The translations under genes and the position numbers were made by a program. The notes under the pieces are model-generated. The model saw only the letters and a list, made by a program, of their open reading frames with translations. It was not told where the DNA came from and did not search any database. A stretch of DNA of 64,000 bases. It comes from Streptomyces amritsarensis (lineage in GTDB: Bacteria; Actinomycetota; Actinomycetes; Streptomycetales; Streptomycetaceae). Positions 1 to 7,777 of the stretch are shown in pieces (the first letter of the stretch is position 1; each line of letters starts with the position of its first letter). Location of the stretch: the NCBI RefSeq assembly GCF_001953875.1, contig NZ_MQUR01000001.1, positions 124,039-188,038 of the forward strand. The letters are read 5' to 3'.

Positions 1-1
1 G

Positions 2-826
2 GCGACCGGCCGCTACGCCGACGCCCAGGTGCTGCGCCGCATCGCGGACCGGCCGGTCGCGCTGTGGGGGCGGCCGGGCGATCCGGGACCCGCGATCCGC
101 CGGGCCCGCGCGGCCGCGCAGGCCTCCGGGCGGACCCTGGTGCTCGCCGCGCACAACATCCCGCACCGCGACTGCGGGCAGCTGCCCGCCGGGGGCGCCG
201 CCGACGCCCGCGCCTACCGCGGCTGGATCGGCGCCTTCGCCGATGCCGTCGGCGATGCCAGGGCCATCGTCGTGCTGGAGCCGCATGCGGTCGCGCACGC
301 CGTCGACGGCTGCGTGCGCGCCGAGCACCGCGCCGAGCGCTACCGGCTGCTCTCCGAGGCCGTCGACCGGCTCAAGAGGAACCGCCATACGAAGGTCTAT
401 CTGGACGCCGGCGATCCGGCGTGGATCCGCGACCCGGCGGACCTCGCCGGCCCCCTCCGCGAGGCGGGCCTCGACCGCGCGGACGGCTTCGCCCTGAACG
501 TCTCCGGCTTCCAGCCGGACGCGGCCGTCCGGGCCTACGGCGCAAAGCTCTCCCGGGCGGTGGGCGGCCGGCACTTCGTCGTCGACACCGGCCGCAACGG
601 CGAGGGTCCCCTGCCGGGCGACCGCGAGCGGGCCTCCTGCAACCCGCCGGGCCGCGCCCTCGGGACACCGCCGACCGACCGGACCGGCGACCCGCTCGTC
701 GACGCGTACCTGTGGGTGAAGGGGCCGGGCGAGTCCGACGGGACCTGCCGCGGCGGCCCGGCGGCCGGCACCTGGTGGCCCGAACAGGCCCTCGGACTGG
801 CCCGCCGCGCGCGGCACGTCCCGTAA
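2..826 (+). CDS. GH6 (cellulase family) protein, 5' end cut by window edge
   Basis: The reading frame enters from the left edge; a GTG at 29 is in frame but the protein clearly starts further upstream. GH6 landmarks appear in order: NIPHRDCG near the start, YLDAGDPAW, FALNVSGF, VDTGRNGEGP, CNPPGRALG, AYLWVKGPGESDGTC and a C-terminal WWPEQALGLARRA. Family members are secreted beta-1,4-glucanases or cellobiohydrolases. Two active-site positions are unusual. The signature that normally reads E-P-D, whose Asp is the general acid, reads E-P-H, and the Tyr normally found just before N-x-P-x-R-D-C is His. The protein may therefore be inactive or altered in function. The signal peptide and any binding module lie outside the window. 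The family call is firm; activity is doubtful. Confidence 0.85.
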   Translation, partial: ATGRYADAQVLRRIADRPVALWGRPGDPGPAIRRARAAAQASGRTLVLAAHNIPHRDCGQLPAGGAADARAYRGWIGAFADAVGDARAIVVLEPHAVAHAVDGCVRAEHRAERYRLLSEAVDRLKRNRHTKVYLDAGDPAWIRDPADLAGPLREAGLDRADGFALNVSGFQPDAAVRAYGAKLSRAVGGRHFVVDTGRNGEGPLPGDRERASCNPPGRALGTPPTDRTGDPLVDAYLWVKGPGESDGTCRGGPAAGTWWPEQALGLARRARHVP

Positions 827-885
827 GCGGCGTCCGCGCGGTCCCGCCCGCCGTGCGCCGCTGCGCGGGCACGGCCCGGGGAGGG

Positions 886-1518
886 TCAGGTCCGGGTGCC
901 GCGGCGCAGGCCGTGGCGGACCGCACGCTGGCTCAGGGGGCCCAGGCCCTCCAGTACCGCGGCCAGTTGGGCGAGCTGTTCGAGGGCGTCGAACGCGCGG
1001 CCGGCGCCCTGCGGATCCACGGCCTCGTACAGCTCGATGCCGACGAAGGAGGCGGCGGTGGCCCGGGCGAGCCCCGCGGGGTCGGCGAACCCCTCCAGCG
1101 GGGTCGCCGCGAGCAGCCGGGTGAGCACCGCCTCCAGTTCCTCGATCCACAGGCCGAGTCCGGCGGCGGTCGCGGCCGCGAGGGCGGGCGAGTTCTGCCC
1201 GGCGGCCAGCAGCTGGCCGAGCACGGCGACGTGCCCGGCCGCCCGCTCCTCGGCGTGCATGGCCCGGGCGAACTCCAGCAGTTCGGTGAGGCTGCCCAGC
1301 TCCGCGAGACGGTCGCGGTAGCGGGCCACTCGCTGCTCGGCTCCGTACCGGCAGGCGGCGGCGAGCAGTTCGTCGACGGAGCCGAAGTGATAGAAGATCA
1401 GCCCCTGGCCGACGCCGGCGGTGGCCGCGATGGTGCGGGCCGAGACCTTGGCGATGCCCTGCTCGACGACCGTGCGCAGGGCTCCTTCGAGGAGCTTGTC
1501 CTTGGTGGCCGCGCTCAC
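886..1518 (-). CDS. TetR family transcriptional regulator
   Basis: A 210-residue protein with an N-terminal TetR helix-turn-helix (ARTIAATAGVGQGLIFYHF at about residues 24-42) and an all-helical ligand-binding C-terminal half. I chose the GTG at 1518 because it overlaps the stop of the upstream DUF4166 gene as GTGA, the usual sign of translational coupling; a longer frame continues further upstream inside that gene. It is the last gene of a three-gene minus-strand operon whose promoter contains two identical 16-bp palindromes, so it probably represses its own operon. The ligand is unknown; the neighbours (SRPBCC and DUF4166 proteins) suggest a small hydrophobic compound, which is inference. 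Confidence 0.88.
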   Translation of the reverse strand: MSAATKDKLLEGALRTVVEQGIAKVSARTIAATAGVGQGLIFYHFGSVDELLAAACRYGAEQRVARYRDRLAELGSLTELLEFARAMHAEERAAGHVAVLGQLLAAGQNSPALAAATAAGLGLWIEELEAVLTRLLAATPLEGFADPAGLARATAASFVGIELYEAVDPQGAGRAFDALEQLAQLAAVLEGLGPLSQRAVRHGLRRGTRT

Positions 1519-2204
1519 GCCCGGGCCTCCTCGCGGACCGGCCGCAGGTCGCCGCAGAGCCCGCTCGCCCACCGTTGACGGGCGTCCACGTACTGCACGG
1601 TGAAGGACCCCTCGTAGCCGAAGAGCGGCCCGAAGCGGCGGTTGGCCACGCGCACCCGGATGCGGAACCGGCCGGTGGCGTCGTCGAAGGACTCGCGCAC
1701 CTCGGCGTCGCCGCCGATGAGGTCGGGGACGCGCACGTCGACGGGCCCCTCGCGGAAGCGGTGCTCACCGGAGCGGATGAGCAGCGACCCGTCGGGCTCG
1801 GCGCTCATGTGCAGGTCGCTGGCGAGGTGCTGGTGCGTGCCCAGGTAGTCGAGGACGCAGTCGCGCTCGGGGCTGTGGACCATCGTGGCGTCGAACCGGT
1901 GCGGCCCGTCGGGGAGCCGGAAGGTCCGTACGAAGGTGACGGTCTCCCGGCCGAAGGAGTCGCGGTAGGGGAGGTTCTCGATGACGAAGGGGACGTCGCG
2001 GCCCTCGCGCGGCACCAGGATGTTGCGCGTCCCGCCGAGCCGGAGGAAAGGCTTCACGAAGCTCCCGCCGTGCCATATCCGCTCCATGGTCCCGCGGCCG
2101 ACGCAGCCCTCCCCGCTCTCCAGGCCGACCGAGAACCGGCGCCGGATCTGCGGGTGCAGGCGGTCGAAGTCGGCGCCCATGTGGGCCTGGAAGATGGAGG
2201 TCAT
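1515..2204 (-). CDS. DUF4166 family protein
   Basis: A 229-residue soluble protein starting MTSIFQAHMGADFDRLHP, which matches the DUF4166 type of conserved protein often found next to lipid- or polyketide-associated SRPBCC proteins. No catalytic motif is recognised. The ATG at 2204 overlaps the stop of the upstream SRPBCC gene (ATGA) and its own stop overlaps the TetR start (GTGA), so all three genes are translationally coupled. The function is unknown. Confidence 0.75.
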   Translation of the reverse strand: MTSIFQAHMGADFDRLHPQIRRRFSVGLESGEGCVGRGTMERIWHGGSFVKPFLRLGGTRNILVPREGRDVPFVIENLPYRDSFGRETVTFVRTFRLPDGPHRFDATMVHSPERDCVLDYLGTHQHLASDLHMSAEPDGSLLIRSGEHRFREGPVDVRVPDLIGGDAEVRESFDDATGRFRIRVRVANRRFGPLFGYEGSFTVQYVDARQRWASGLCGDLRPVREEARA

Positions 2205-2899
2205 GACGGCTCCAGGGTGCTGAGCAGACGGGGTGCGGCGGCGGGGGTGCGGCCGGGCGGGGTGCGCAGGCAGCGGCGGGCGGCCGGGGTGCCGGGCAGC
2301 GGCGGCAGCAGCAGCGCGGCGGCCACCACGAGGAGGGCCGCGGCGGTGGGGGCGTACAGCAGGGCGGCCGCGGCCGCCAGGGCACGCAGGGCGCTCTCGC
2401 CGACGGCCCGGGCGAGGGCGCGGCCCGGCGGCGTTCCGCGTTCGCACCACAGCCGCAGCCTGTCGAAGGACCAGGCGGTGGCCCAGCCCATGAGCGGCCG
2501 CAGGACGAGCCGGTCGGCCAGCGCCCCGAAGCGCCCCCAGCGGGGCCGGTAGTCGTAGCCGGTGAGGAAGCGGATCCCGTCGCCGTCCGGGACGTAGCGC
2601 CAGTACCCGCTGCCCTCGGCGAGCAGGGACAGCGGATGGTCCGAGGCGAACCGCAGGGCCGACACCCTGGTCCCGTCGGGCCGGCGGCGGTCCCCCGCGC
2701 AGACGCCGGTCCCGTCGACGCAGACGAAGGGCAGTACGCGGGTCGCGTACCGGAAGCGCTGCGGCTCGCCCTCGGACCGCGGGAGGTGGTGGATGGAGGT
2801 GAACCTCAGGTCCCACCGCTGGTGCCGCGCCGGATCCTGGCTGCGTTCCCACAGCTCGTCCATCCCGGCCCGGACGAACGTCTCGACGTACAGGCCCAT
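2201..2899 (-). CDS. SRPBCC-fold protein with C-terminal membrane segments
   Basis: A 232-residue protein. The first two thirds look like a START/SRPBCC ligand-binding fold: an N-terminal strand (MGLYVETFVRAGMDELW), then alternating strands including YWRYVPDGDGIRFLTGYDYRPRWG, and a long helix. The C-terminal third has two hydrophobic stretches (about residues 165-200) followed by a basic Pro-rich tail, suggesting membrane association. It is the first gene of the TetR operon, and its ATG lies 31 bases downstream of the proximal operator. The ligand is unknown. Confidence 0.68.
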   Translation of the reverse strand: MGLYVETFVRAGMDELWERSQDPARHQRWDLRFTSIHHLPRSEGEPQRFRYATRVLPFVCVDGTGVCAGDRRRPDGTRVSALRFASDHPLSLLAEGSGYWRYVPDGDGIRFLTGYDYRPRWGRFGALADRLVLRPLMGWATAWSFDRLRLWCERGTPPGRALARAVGESALRALAAAAALLYAPTAAALLVVAAALLLPPLPGTPAARRCLRTPPGRTPAAAPRLLSTLEPS

Positions 2900-2929
2900 G
2901 CCCGCCCCCCGTATCCCCGCTCCCCCGTT

Positions 2930-2945
2930 TTGAGCGATCGCTCAA
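2930..2945. promoter_or_regulatory. Proximal TetR operator (perfect 16-bp palindrome)
   Basis: An exact second copy of TTGAGCGATCGCTCAA, 34 bp from the distal copy and covering the predicted transcription start. Two identical sites around one promoter in a TetR operon strongly suggest autorepression. Confidence 0.8.
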
Positions 2946-2950
2946 CTGGG

Positions 2951-2979
2951 ACCCTAGGCGAGTTTGAGCGATCGCTCAA
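2951..2979 (-). promoter_or_regulatory. Promoter of the SRPBCC-DUF4166-TetR operon
   Basis: On the minus strand, TTGAGC (2979-2974), a 17-base spacer, then TAGGGT (2956-2951) form a good vegetative-type promoter. The -35 lies inside the distal operator, and transcription should start inside the proximal operator. Confidence 0.72.
2964..2979. promoter_or_regulatory. Distal TetR operator (perfect 16-bp palindrome)
   Basis: TTGAGCGATCGCTCAA is a perfect palindrome of the size typical for TetR operators. It is identical to the copy at 2930-2945, and it covers the -35 element of the operon promoter. Confidence 0.8.
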
Positions 2980-3049
2980 CCCCGCCCATGCGAAAGCGCC
3001 CCCGGCCGGCTGGGCCAGGGGCGCTCGTCAGGTGCGGGTGCGGGCGTCT

Positions 3050-3346
3050 TCAGCCCTGCCCGAGGTGGCGCTCCACCGTCTCGACCTTGGAGGTGATCCC
3101 GTCGGTGACGCCGGGACGGATGTCGGCCTTGAGGATGAGGGAGACGCGCGGTGCCCGCTCCTCGACGGCGGCGACCGCGCGCCGGATCACGTCCATGACC
3201 TCGTTCTACTCGCCCTCGACGGTGGTGAACATCGCATCGGTGCGGTTCGGCAGGCCGGACTCGCGTACCACGCGGACGGCGTCGGCGACGTACTCCCCGA
3301 CCTCTTCACCGACCCCGAGCGGGGTCACCGAGAACGCGACGATCAC
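3050..3346 (-). pseudogene. MTH1187-type thiamine-binding protein gene with internal amber codon
   Basis: Translation from the GTG at 3346 gives a 98-codon frame typical of the MTH1187/YkoF-like family of small thiamine-binding proteins: [20 protein letters not shown] at the start, MFTTVEGE in the middle, ending [11 protein letters not shown]. Codon 47 (minus strand, 3208-3206) is TAG where relatives usually carry Trp (EGEW), a single G-to-A change. The GTG overlaps the stop of the DUF3817 gene (GTGA). Both halves otherwise look intact, so the loss is recent, or it is a sequencing error. Truncation at 46 residues should destroy function. Confidence 0.78.
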
Positions 3347-3687
3347 GCCTGGGCCGCCTCACGGGCGCGGGCCGCGACCACGCTGTCGGCCTCTTCGCGC
3401 TTGAGCAGCTTGTCGCCGTAGAGGCCGCCCAGGGGCACCACCGAGAGGACGAAGAAGAACAGGACCTTCTTGAAGGGCCACTTCGCCTTGTACCACACGT
3501 CCAGCAGCAGCACCGAGTAGACCATGAACAGGAACGCGTGCAGGAGGCCCAGCGGCATCAGCAGGTAGTCGATGTCCGAGATCCGGCTCAGCAGCGAGCC
3601 GAAGATCAGCAGGGCCGGGAACGACAGCGCCTCCGGCACGGAGACGAGGCGCAGGCGGTGCAGGGCGGAGGCGGTCTTGATGTCCAC
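3343..3687 (-). CDS. DUF3817 small integral membrane protein
   Basis: A 114-residue protein with three hydrophobic segments (about residues 20-35, 40-62 and 74-92). The pattern, [12 protein letters not shown] near the start and [13 protein letters not shown] in the middle, is that of the DUF3817 family common in actinobacteria. It starts with GTG at 3687 and its stop overlaps the next gene (GTGA). The function of the family is unknown. Confidence 0.82.
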   Translation of the reverse strand: MDIKTASALHRLRLVSVPEALSFPALLIFGSLLSRISDIDYLLMPLGLLHAFLFMVYSVLLLDVWYKAKWPFKKVLFFFVLSVVPLGGLYGDKLLKREEADSVVAARAREAAQA

Positions 3688-3863
3688 GTGGAACCTTCGG
3701 GGGTGGAGGCCAGGGTCGCCTCCAGTGTCTCAGCCGCTTTACGGGATCTTGACCCGGGCCCTCGCCTCCCGGCCCGGCCCGGACCGTACCGGGATCGCTC
3801 CCAAACGCCCGGGTGTGTCATATATCCGGCCACTGGACTCTGTTCGGGTCCGCCCGCTGCCGA

Positions 3864-3869
3864 TAACGT
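3864..3869 (+). promoter_or_regulatory. -10 element (TAACGT) for a leaderless AIM24 operon mRNA
   Basis: TAACGT ends exactly 6 bases before the GTG start at 3876. No ribosome-binding site lies in between, so the transcript is predicted to begin at the start codon. The -35 region is weak. Confidence 0.5.
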
Positions 3870-3875
3870 CTCCCC

Positions 3876-4514
3876 GTGGCTCAGTTCCGACTCCAAGGCA
3901 GCAAGGTGCTGGCCGTCGACCTGACCGGGGACGCCGTGAAAGCGAAGAACGGCTCGATGGTCGCGTACGACGGGCAGATGGCCTTCAAGAAGATGACCGG
4001 CGGTGGCGAAGGCCTCCGCGGCATGGTGACCCGCCGGCTGACCGGCGAACAGATGACGGTGATGGAGGTACAGGGGCACGGCACCTGCTTCTTCGCCGAC
4101 CGCGCAAGTGAGATCAATCTGGTCAATCTGCACGGCGAGAAGCTCTACGTCGAGTCCAGCAACCTGCTGTGCACCGACGCCGGCCTGCGCACCGGCACCA
4201 CCTTCACCGGCCTGCGCGGCGCCTCGACGGGCAACGGTCTGTTCACCACGACGGTCGAGGGATCGGGCCAGGCCGCGATCATCTCCGACGGTCCGGCCGT
4301 GGTGCTGCGGGTGAGCGCGCAGTACCCGCTGTCCGTCGACCCGGGGGCGTACATCGCGCACACCGGCAACCTCCAGCAGTCCTTCCAGTCCGGTGTGACG
4401 TTCCGCACGCTCATCGGCGAAGGCTCCGGCGAGGCGTTCCAGATCCGCTTCGAGGGCGAGGGCCTGGTCTACGTGCAGCCGAGCGAGCGCAACACCGTCG
4501 GGGGCGACGTCTGA
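3876..4514 (+). CDS. AIM24 family protein, first of three
   Basis: A 212-residue beta-rich protein of the AIM24 (TIGR00266-like) family: MAQFRLQGSKVLAVDLTG at the start, LYVESSNLL in the middle and GSGEAFQIRFEGEGLVYVQPSE at the end. The fold is a double-stranded beta-helix/tubby-like barrel; the bacterial role is unknown, though relatives are linked to envelope or stress functions. The GTG at 3876 has no Shine-Dalgarno sequence and follows a -10-like element by 6 bases. Its stop overlaps the next start (TGATG). Confidence 0.85.
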   Translation: MAQFRLQGSKVLAVDLTGDAVKAKNGSMVAYDGQMAFKKMTGGGEGLRGMVTRRLTGEQMTVMEVQGHGTCFFADRASEINLVNLHGEKLYVESSNLLCTDAGLRTGTTFTGLRGASTGNGLFTTTVEGSGQAAIISDGPAVVLRVSAQYPLSVDPGAYIAHTGNLQQSFQSGVTFRTLIGEGSGEAFQIRFEGEGLVYVQPSERNTVGGDV

Positions 4515-5164
4515 TGCCGTTCCGCGAGATCAACTCCAAGATGGTCGAGGCCCAGGTCGTCCCGGGCCAGAAGATGTTCAGCCAGCGCGGCGCGATGCTC
4601 GCCTACCGCGGCGACGTCTCCTTCACCCCGAGCCTGACGGGCGGTCAGGGCGGGGTCATGGGCATGATCGGGCGCCGCGTGGCGAACGAGCAGACGCCGC
4701 TGATGGCGGTCGAGGGCAGTGGCACCGTGATGTTCGGCCACGGCGGCCACCACATCCAGGTGATCAACCTGACCGGCGAGACCCTCTACGTGGAGGCCGA
4801 CCGGCTCCTCGCCTTCGACGGCACCCTCCAGCAGGGCACCATGTTCATGGGCTCGCAGGGCGGGGTCATGGGCATGGTCCGCGGCCAGGTGACCGGCCAG
4901 GGCCTGTTCACCACCACCCTCAAGGGCCACGGCTCGGTCGCCGTGATGGCCCACGGCGGGGTCATCGAACTGCCCATCACCCCGAACCGGCCGGTCCACG
5001 TGGACCCCCAGGCCTACGTGGCCCACCACGGGGACGTCAGGAACAAGCTCTCCACCGCCCTCGGCTGGCGGGACATGGTGGGGCGCGGCTCGGGCGAGGC
5101 GTTCCAGCTGGAACTGTCCGGCCAGGGCGCGGTGTACGTACAGGCCTCCGAGGAGAAGCTGTGA
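4514..5164 (+). CDS. AIM24 family protein, second of three
   Basis: A 216-residue paralogue of the preceding gene with the same framework: GSGTVMFGHGG, LYVEADRLLAFD, GLFTTTLKGHG, GSGEAFQLELSGQGAVYVQ. It contains two Gly-Met-rich loops (GGQGGVMGMIGRR and GSQGGVMGMVRG). The ATG at 4514 shares one base with the previous stop, and its own TGA overlaps the GTG of the third gene. The three products are probably made in fixed ratio and may assemble together, which is inference. Confidence 0.85.
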   Translation: MPFREINSKMVEAQVVPGQKMFSQRGAMLAYRGDVSFTPSLTGGQGGVMGMIGRRVANEQTPLMAVEGSGTVMFGHGGHHIQVINLTGETLYVEADRLLAFDGTLQQGTMFMGSQGGVMGMVRGQVTGQGLFTTTLKGHGSVAVMAHGGVIELPITPNRPVHVDPQAYVAHHGDVRNKLSTALGWRDMVGRGSGEAFQLELSGQGAVYVQASEEKL

Positions 5165-5979
5165 ACTTTGGCCCCGTGATGGGCGGGCCCGGCGGCCCGA
5201 CGGTCTTCGACCCGTACACGCTGCCCTCGGACGACAACGTGAACGCGTACACCTTCTGCGTGGAACTCAAGGGGAGCCAGTGGTTCCTGCAGAAGGGCAA
5301 GATGATCTCGTACTACGGGCGCATCGAGTTCAACGGCATCGGCAACGGGCGCTTCGACCGCCTGCTGCGCACCAGCTTCCACTCCCCGCTGCACGCCGGC
5401 GACTGGGTGGTCGCCGAGGGCCAGGGCAAGATGCTGCTGGCCGACCGGGCCTTCGACGTGAACTCGTACGACCTGGACAACGGCAACCTGACGATCCGCT
5501 CGGGCAACCTCCTCGCGTACCAGCCCTCGCTCGCCCTGAAGCAGTCGATCGTCCCGGGATTCGTGACGCTGATCGGGACGGGCAAGTTCGTGGCGGCCTC
5601 GAACGGGCCGGTGGTGTTCATGGAGCCGCCGCTGCGCGTGGACCCCCAGGCGCTCGTCGGCTGGGCGGACTGCCCGTCTCCCTGTCACCATTACGATCAC
5701 GGCTACATGTCCGGCGTGATGGGCGGACTGCGCTCGCTGACCGGCATCGGCGGCACCTCGGGCGAGGAACACCAGTTCGAGTTCGTCGGAGCGGGGACGG
5801 TGCTGCTGCAGTCCTCCGAGATGCTGATGGCCGAGCAGTCGATCGGCACGGTGGGCGCCGGGGCCGCCACGGGCAACGCGCAGGGCGTGCCGGGCGCCGG
5901 CCAGGGACCCCTGGGACAGGTGGGCGTACCGCGGATGCCGGGACAGCTGGGTGACCTCCAGCGCCGCCTGGGACTGTGA
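5161..5979 (+). CDS. AIM24 family protein, third of three, with extended C-terminus
   Basis: A 272-residue AIM24 homologue that starts at the GTG overlapping the previous stop (GTGA). The core runs to about residue 228 (EEHQFEFVGAGTVLLQSSE). It is followed by a low-complexity Gly/Ala/Pro/Gln tail of about 40 residues that the other two lack. A His/Cys-containing stretch (CPSPCHHYDHGYMSG, about residues 178-192) sits where the siblings have AYIAHTG or AYVAHHG; metal binding is possible but unproven. Confidence 0.83.
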   Translation: MNFGPVMGGPGGPTVFDPYTLPSDDNVNAYTFCVELKGSQWFLQKGKMISYYGRIEFNGIGNGRFDRLLRTSFHSPLHAGDWVVAEGQGKMLLADRAFDVNSYDLDNGNLTIRSGNLLAYQPSLALKQSIVPGFVTLIGTGKFVAASNGPVVFMEPPLRVDPQALVGWADCPSPCHHYDHGYMSGVMGGLRSLTGIGGTSGEEHQFEFVGAGTVLLQSSEMLMAEQSIGTVGAGAATGNAQGVPGAGQGPLGQVGVPRMPGQLGDLQRRLGL

Positions 5980-5998
5980 CGACCGGGACCTTCGACCT

Positions 5999-6029
5999 TT
6001 GTACGCAATTCAACTTTTTAGGTAGAATT
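5999..6029 (+). promoter_or_regulatory. MarR gene promoter with overlapping inverted repeat
   Basis: TTGTAC (5999-6004), an 18-base spacer and TAGAAT (6023-6028) form a promoter whose -10 ends 6 bases before the ATG at 6035, predicting a leaderless mRNA. Half-sites AATTC (6007-6011) and GAATT (6025-6029) form an inverted repeat over the spacer and -10, a plausible MarR autoregulatory operator. The stretch is strikingly AT-rich. Confidence 0.6.
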
Positions 6030-6034
6030 CATTC

Positions 6035-6520
6035 ATGGAGACGATGGAGACCGAGACGGCCACGCGCTGGCTCACCGACGCGGAGCAGTGCGCCTGGCGC
6101 ACCCACCTGGACGTCAGCAGGCTGCTCATGCACCAGCTGGAAAAGGATCTCCAGCCCTTCGGACTCACCAACAACGACTACGAGATCCTCGTGAACCTCT
6201 CGGAGTCGCAGGACCACCGGATGCGCATGAGCGATCTCGCGACCGCCACCTTGCAGTCCAAGAGCCGGCTGTCGCACCAGATCACGCGCATGGAGACGGC
6301 GGGCCTGGTCCGCCGGGTCAACTGCGAGTCCGACCGCCGCGGCCTGTACGCGGTGCTCACGGACGAGGGCATGGAGACGATGCGCAAGGTCGCCCCGCAC
6401 CACGTGGCGTCCGTCCGCCAGCACTTCATCGACCTGCTGACGCCGGAGGCCCTGGCGGCGCTGCGCGCCTCGCTGACCCCGGTCGCGGAACACCTGCGCG
6501 GCACCCGCGGCAAGGTCTGA
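6035..6520 (+). CDS. MarR family transcriptional regulator
   Basis: A 161-residue protein with the MarR winged helix: FGLTNNDYEILVNLSES, then MSDLATATLQSKSRLSHQITRM (recognition helix region, about residues 68-90) and the wing VRRVNCESDRRGLYAVLTDEG. No Shine-Dalgarno sequence precedes the ATG. The promoter carries an inverted repeat suggestive of autoregulation. The divergent or nearby target is not obvious; the preceding AIM24 genes run in the same direction. Confidence 0.88.
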   Translation: METMETETATRWLTDAEQCAWRTHLDVSRLLMHQLEKDLQPFGLTNNDYEILVNLSESQDHRMRMSDLATATLQSKSRLSHQITRMETAGLVRRVNCESDRRGLYAVLTDEGMETMRKVAPHHVASVRQHFIDLLTPEALAALRASLTPVAEHLRGTRGKV

Positions 6521-6626
6521 GCGGGCCGGCGGACCGGCGGACCGGACCACGGGCGGTGTCCGCCCGCGGCCGGCCGCCGCCGAGCACCCGTGACGCTCCG
6601 CGGAGCCGCTCCGCGCCCGCCGCGCA

Positions 6627-6673
6627 TCCGCCCCGCCGCCCCCGGCAGACCTCGCCGGAGGCGGCGGGGCGGA
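6627..6673. terminator. Bidirectional hairpin between the MarR gene and meaB
   Basis: A perfect 14-bp stem (TCCGCCCCGCCGCC at 6627-6640 with its complement at 6660-6673) has a second CCGGC/GCCGG pairing inside its loop. It lies between convergent genes. A smaller hairpin (CGGGCGG-tgt-CCGCCCG, 6550-6566) sits just upstream. Confidence 0.7.
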
Positions 6674-6715
6674 ATCGTGCACGGCAGGCGGCAGCGGCCC
6701 GGCCTCAGGCGCGGC

Positions 6716-7678
6716 TCACGCCTCCGTGAGCGTCGCCAGGAGGGCGTCGGCCGCCGCGTACGGGTCCAGCTCGCCCTCGGCGACCCTGGCGGCCAGCGCG
6801 CCCAGGTGCGCGTCCCCGTGGACGTCCGCCATCCGGGCCCGCAGCGCCGTGACGGCGATCGTCTCGACCTCCCGGGCGGCCCGCGCCGCCCGCCGCTCGG
6901 CGAGCACCCCGCGCTCGTCCATCCACGCCCGGTGCTTCTCCAGCGCCTCGACGACCTCGTCGATGCCCTGCCCGCGGGCCGCGACCGTCTTCACGATCGG
7001 CGGCCGCCAGTCGTCCTTGCCGCGGGCCTCCCCCAGCCCCAGCATGTGGTTCAGCTCCCGGGCGGTCGCGTCCGCGCCGTCCCGGTCGGCCTTGTTGACC
7101 ACGTACACGTCGCCGATCTCCAGGATCCCCGCCTTCGCGGCCTGGATCCCGTCACCCATCCCGGGAGCCAGCAGCACCACCGAGGTGTCCGCCTGCGAGG
7201 CGATCTCCACCTCCGACTGCCCCACCCCGACCGTCTCGACCAGGATCACGTCGCAGCCGGCCGCGTCCAGCACCCGGATGGCCTGCGGGGCGGCCCAGGC
7301 GAGCCCGCCCAGGTGGCCGCGGGTGGCCATGGAGCGGATGTAGACCCCCGGGTCCGAGGCGTGGTCCGACATCCGCACCCGGTCACCGAGCAGCGCCCCG
7401 CCCGAGAAGGGCGAGGACGGGTCGACGGCGAGGACGCCGACGCGCTTGCCGGCCCGGCGGTACGCCGACACCAGCGCCGAGGTCGAGGTCGACTTGCCGA
7501 CGCCCGGCGAGCCCGTCAGGCCCACCACGTACGCCCCGCCCGTCAGCGGGGCCAGCGCGGCCATCACCTCGCGCAGCTGCGGGGACGCCCCCTCGACGAG
7601 CGAGATCAGCCGGGCCACCGCTCTGGGCCGGCCCTCCCGCGCCTGGGCCACCAGCTGGGGGACGTCCACCGCCGTCAT
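6716..7678 (-). CDS. meaB: MeaB, methylmalonyl-CoA mutase-associated GTPase
   Basis: A 320-residue P-loop GTPase of the MeaB/ArgK family: Walker A GSPGVGKST (about residues 54-62), switch region VDPSSPFSGGALLGDRVRM, Walker B-like ILVETVGVGQSE, and NKAD for guanine specificity. MeaB loads and protects adenosylcobalamin on methylmalonyl-CoA mutase. Its ATG is preceded by GAGGAG. It lies downstream of a thiolase and near a methylmalonyl-CoA epimerase, and a cobalamin adenosyltransferase follows about 19 kb away, consistent with propionyl/methylmalonyl-CoA metabolism, which also feeds polyketide synthesis. Confidence 0.93.
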   Translation of the reverse strand: MTAVDVPQLVAQAREGRPRAVARLISLVEGASPQLREVMAALAPLTGGAYVVGLTGSPGVGKSTSTSALVSAYRRAGKRVGVLAVDPSSPFSGGALLGDRVRMSDHASDPGVYIRSMATRGHLGGLAWAAPQAIRVLDAAGCDVILVETVGVGQSEVEIASQADTSVVLLAPGMGDGIQAAKAGILEIGDVYVVNKADRDGADATARELNHMLGLGEARGKDDWRPPIVKTVAARGQGIDEVVEALEKHRAWMDERGVLAERRAARAAREVETIAVTALRARMADVHGDAHLGALAARVAEGELDPYAAADALLATLTEA

Positions 7679-7777
7679 ACGTGCTGCGCTCCTCGGTTCT
7701 CGTACGGGACAGGTGCGGGCCGCCGGGCCCCGGACCGGCGGTCGCCGGGCCGGGTGCGGGCCCGGCGGCCGGGCCGC

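Noticed and set aside
64..1578. Long plus-strand frame of about 500 codons through the GH6 and TetR genes
   Set aside because: Arg/Pro/Gly-rich shadow frame of high-GC genes; no domain, and it runs antisense through a clear TetR gene.
2930..2979. GCGATCGC within the palindromes as a HIP1-like or methylation hotspot
   Set aside because: The full 16-bp identity, spacing and overlap with promoter elements are better explained as TetR operators.
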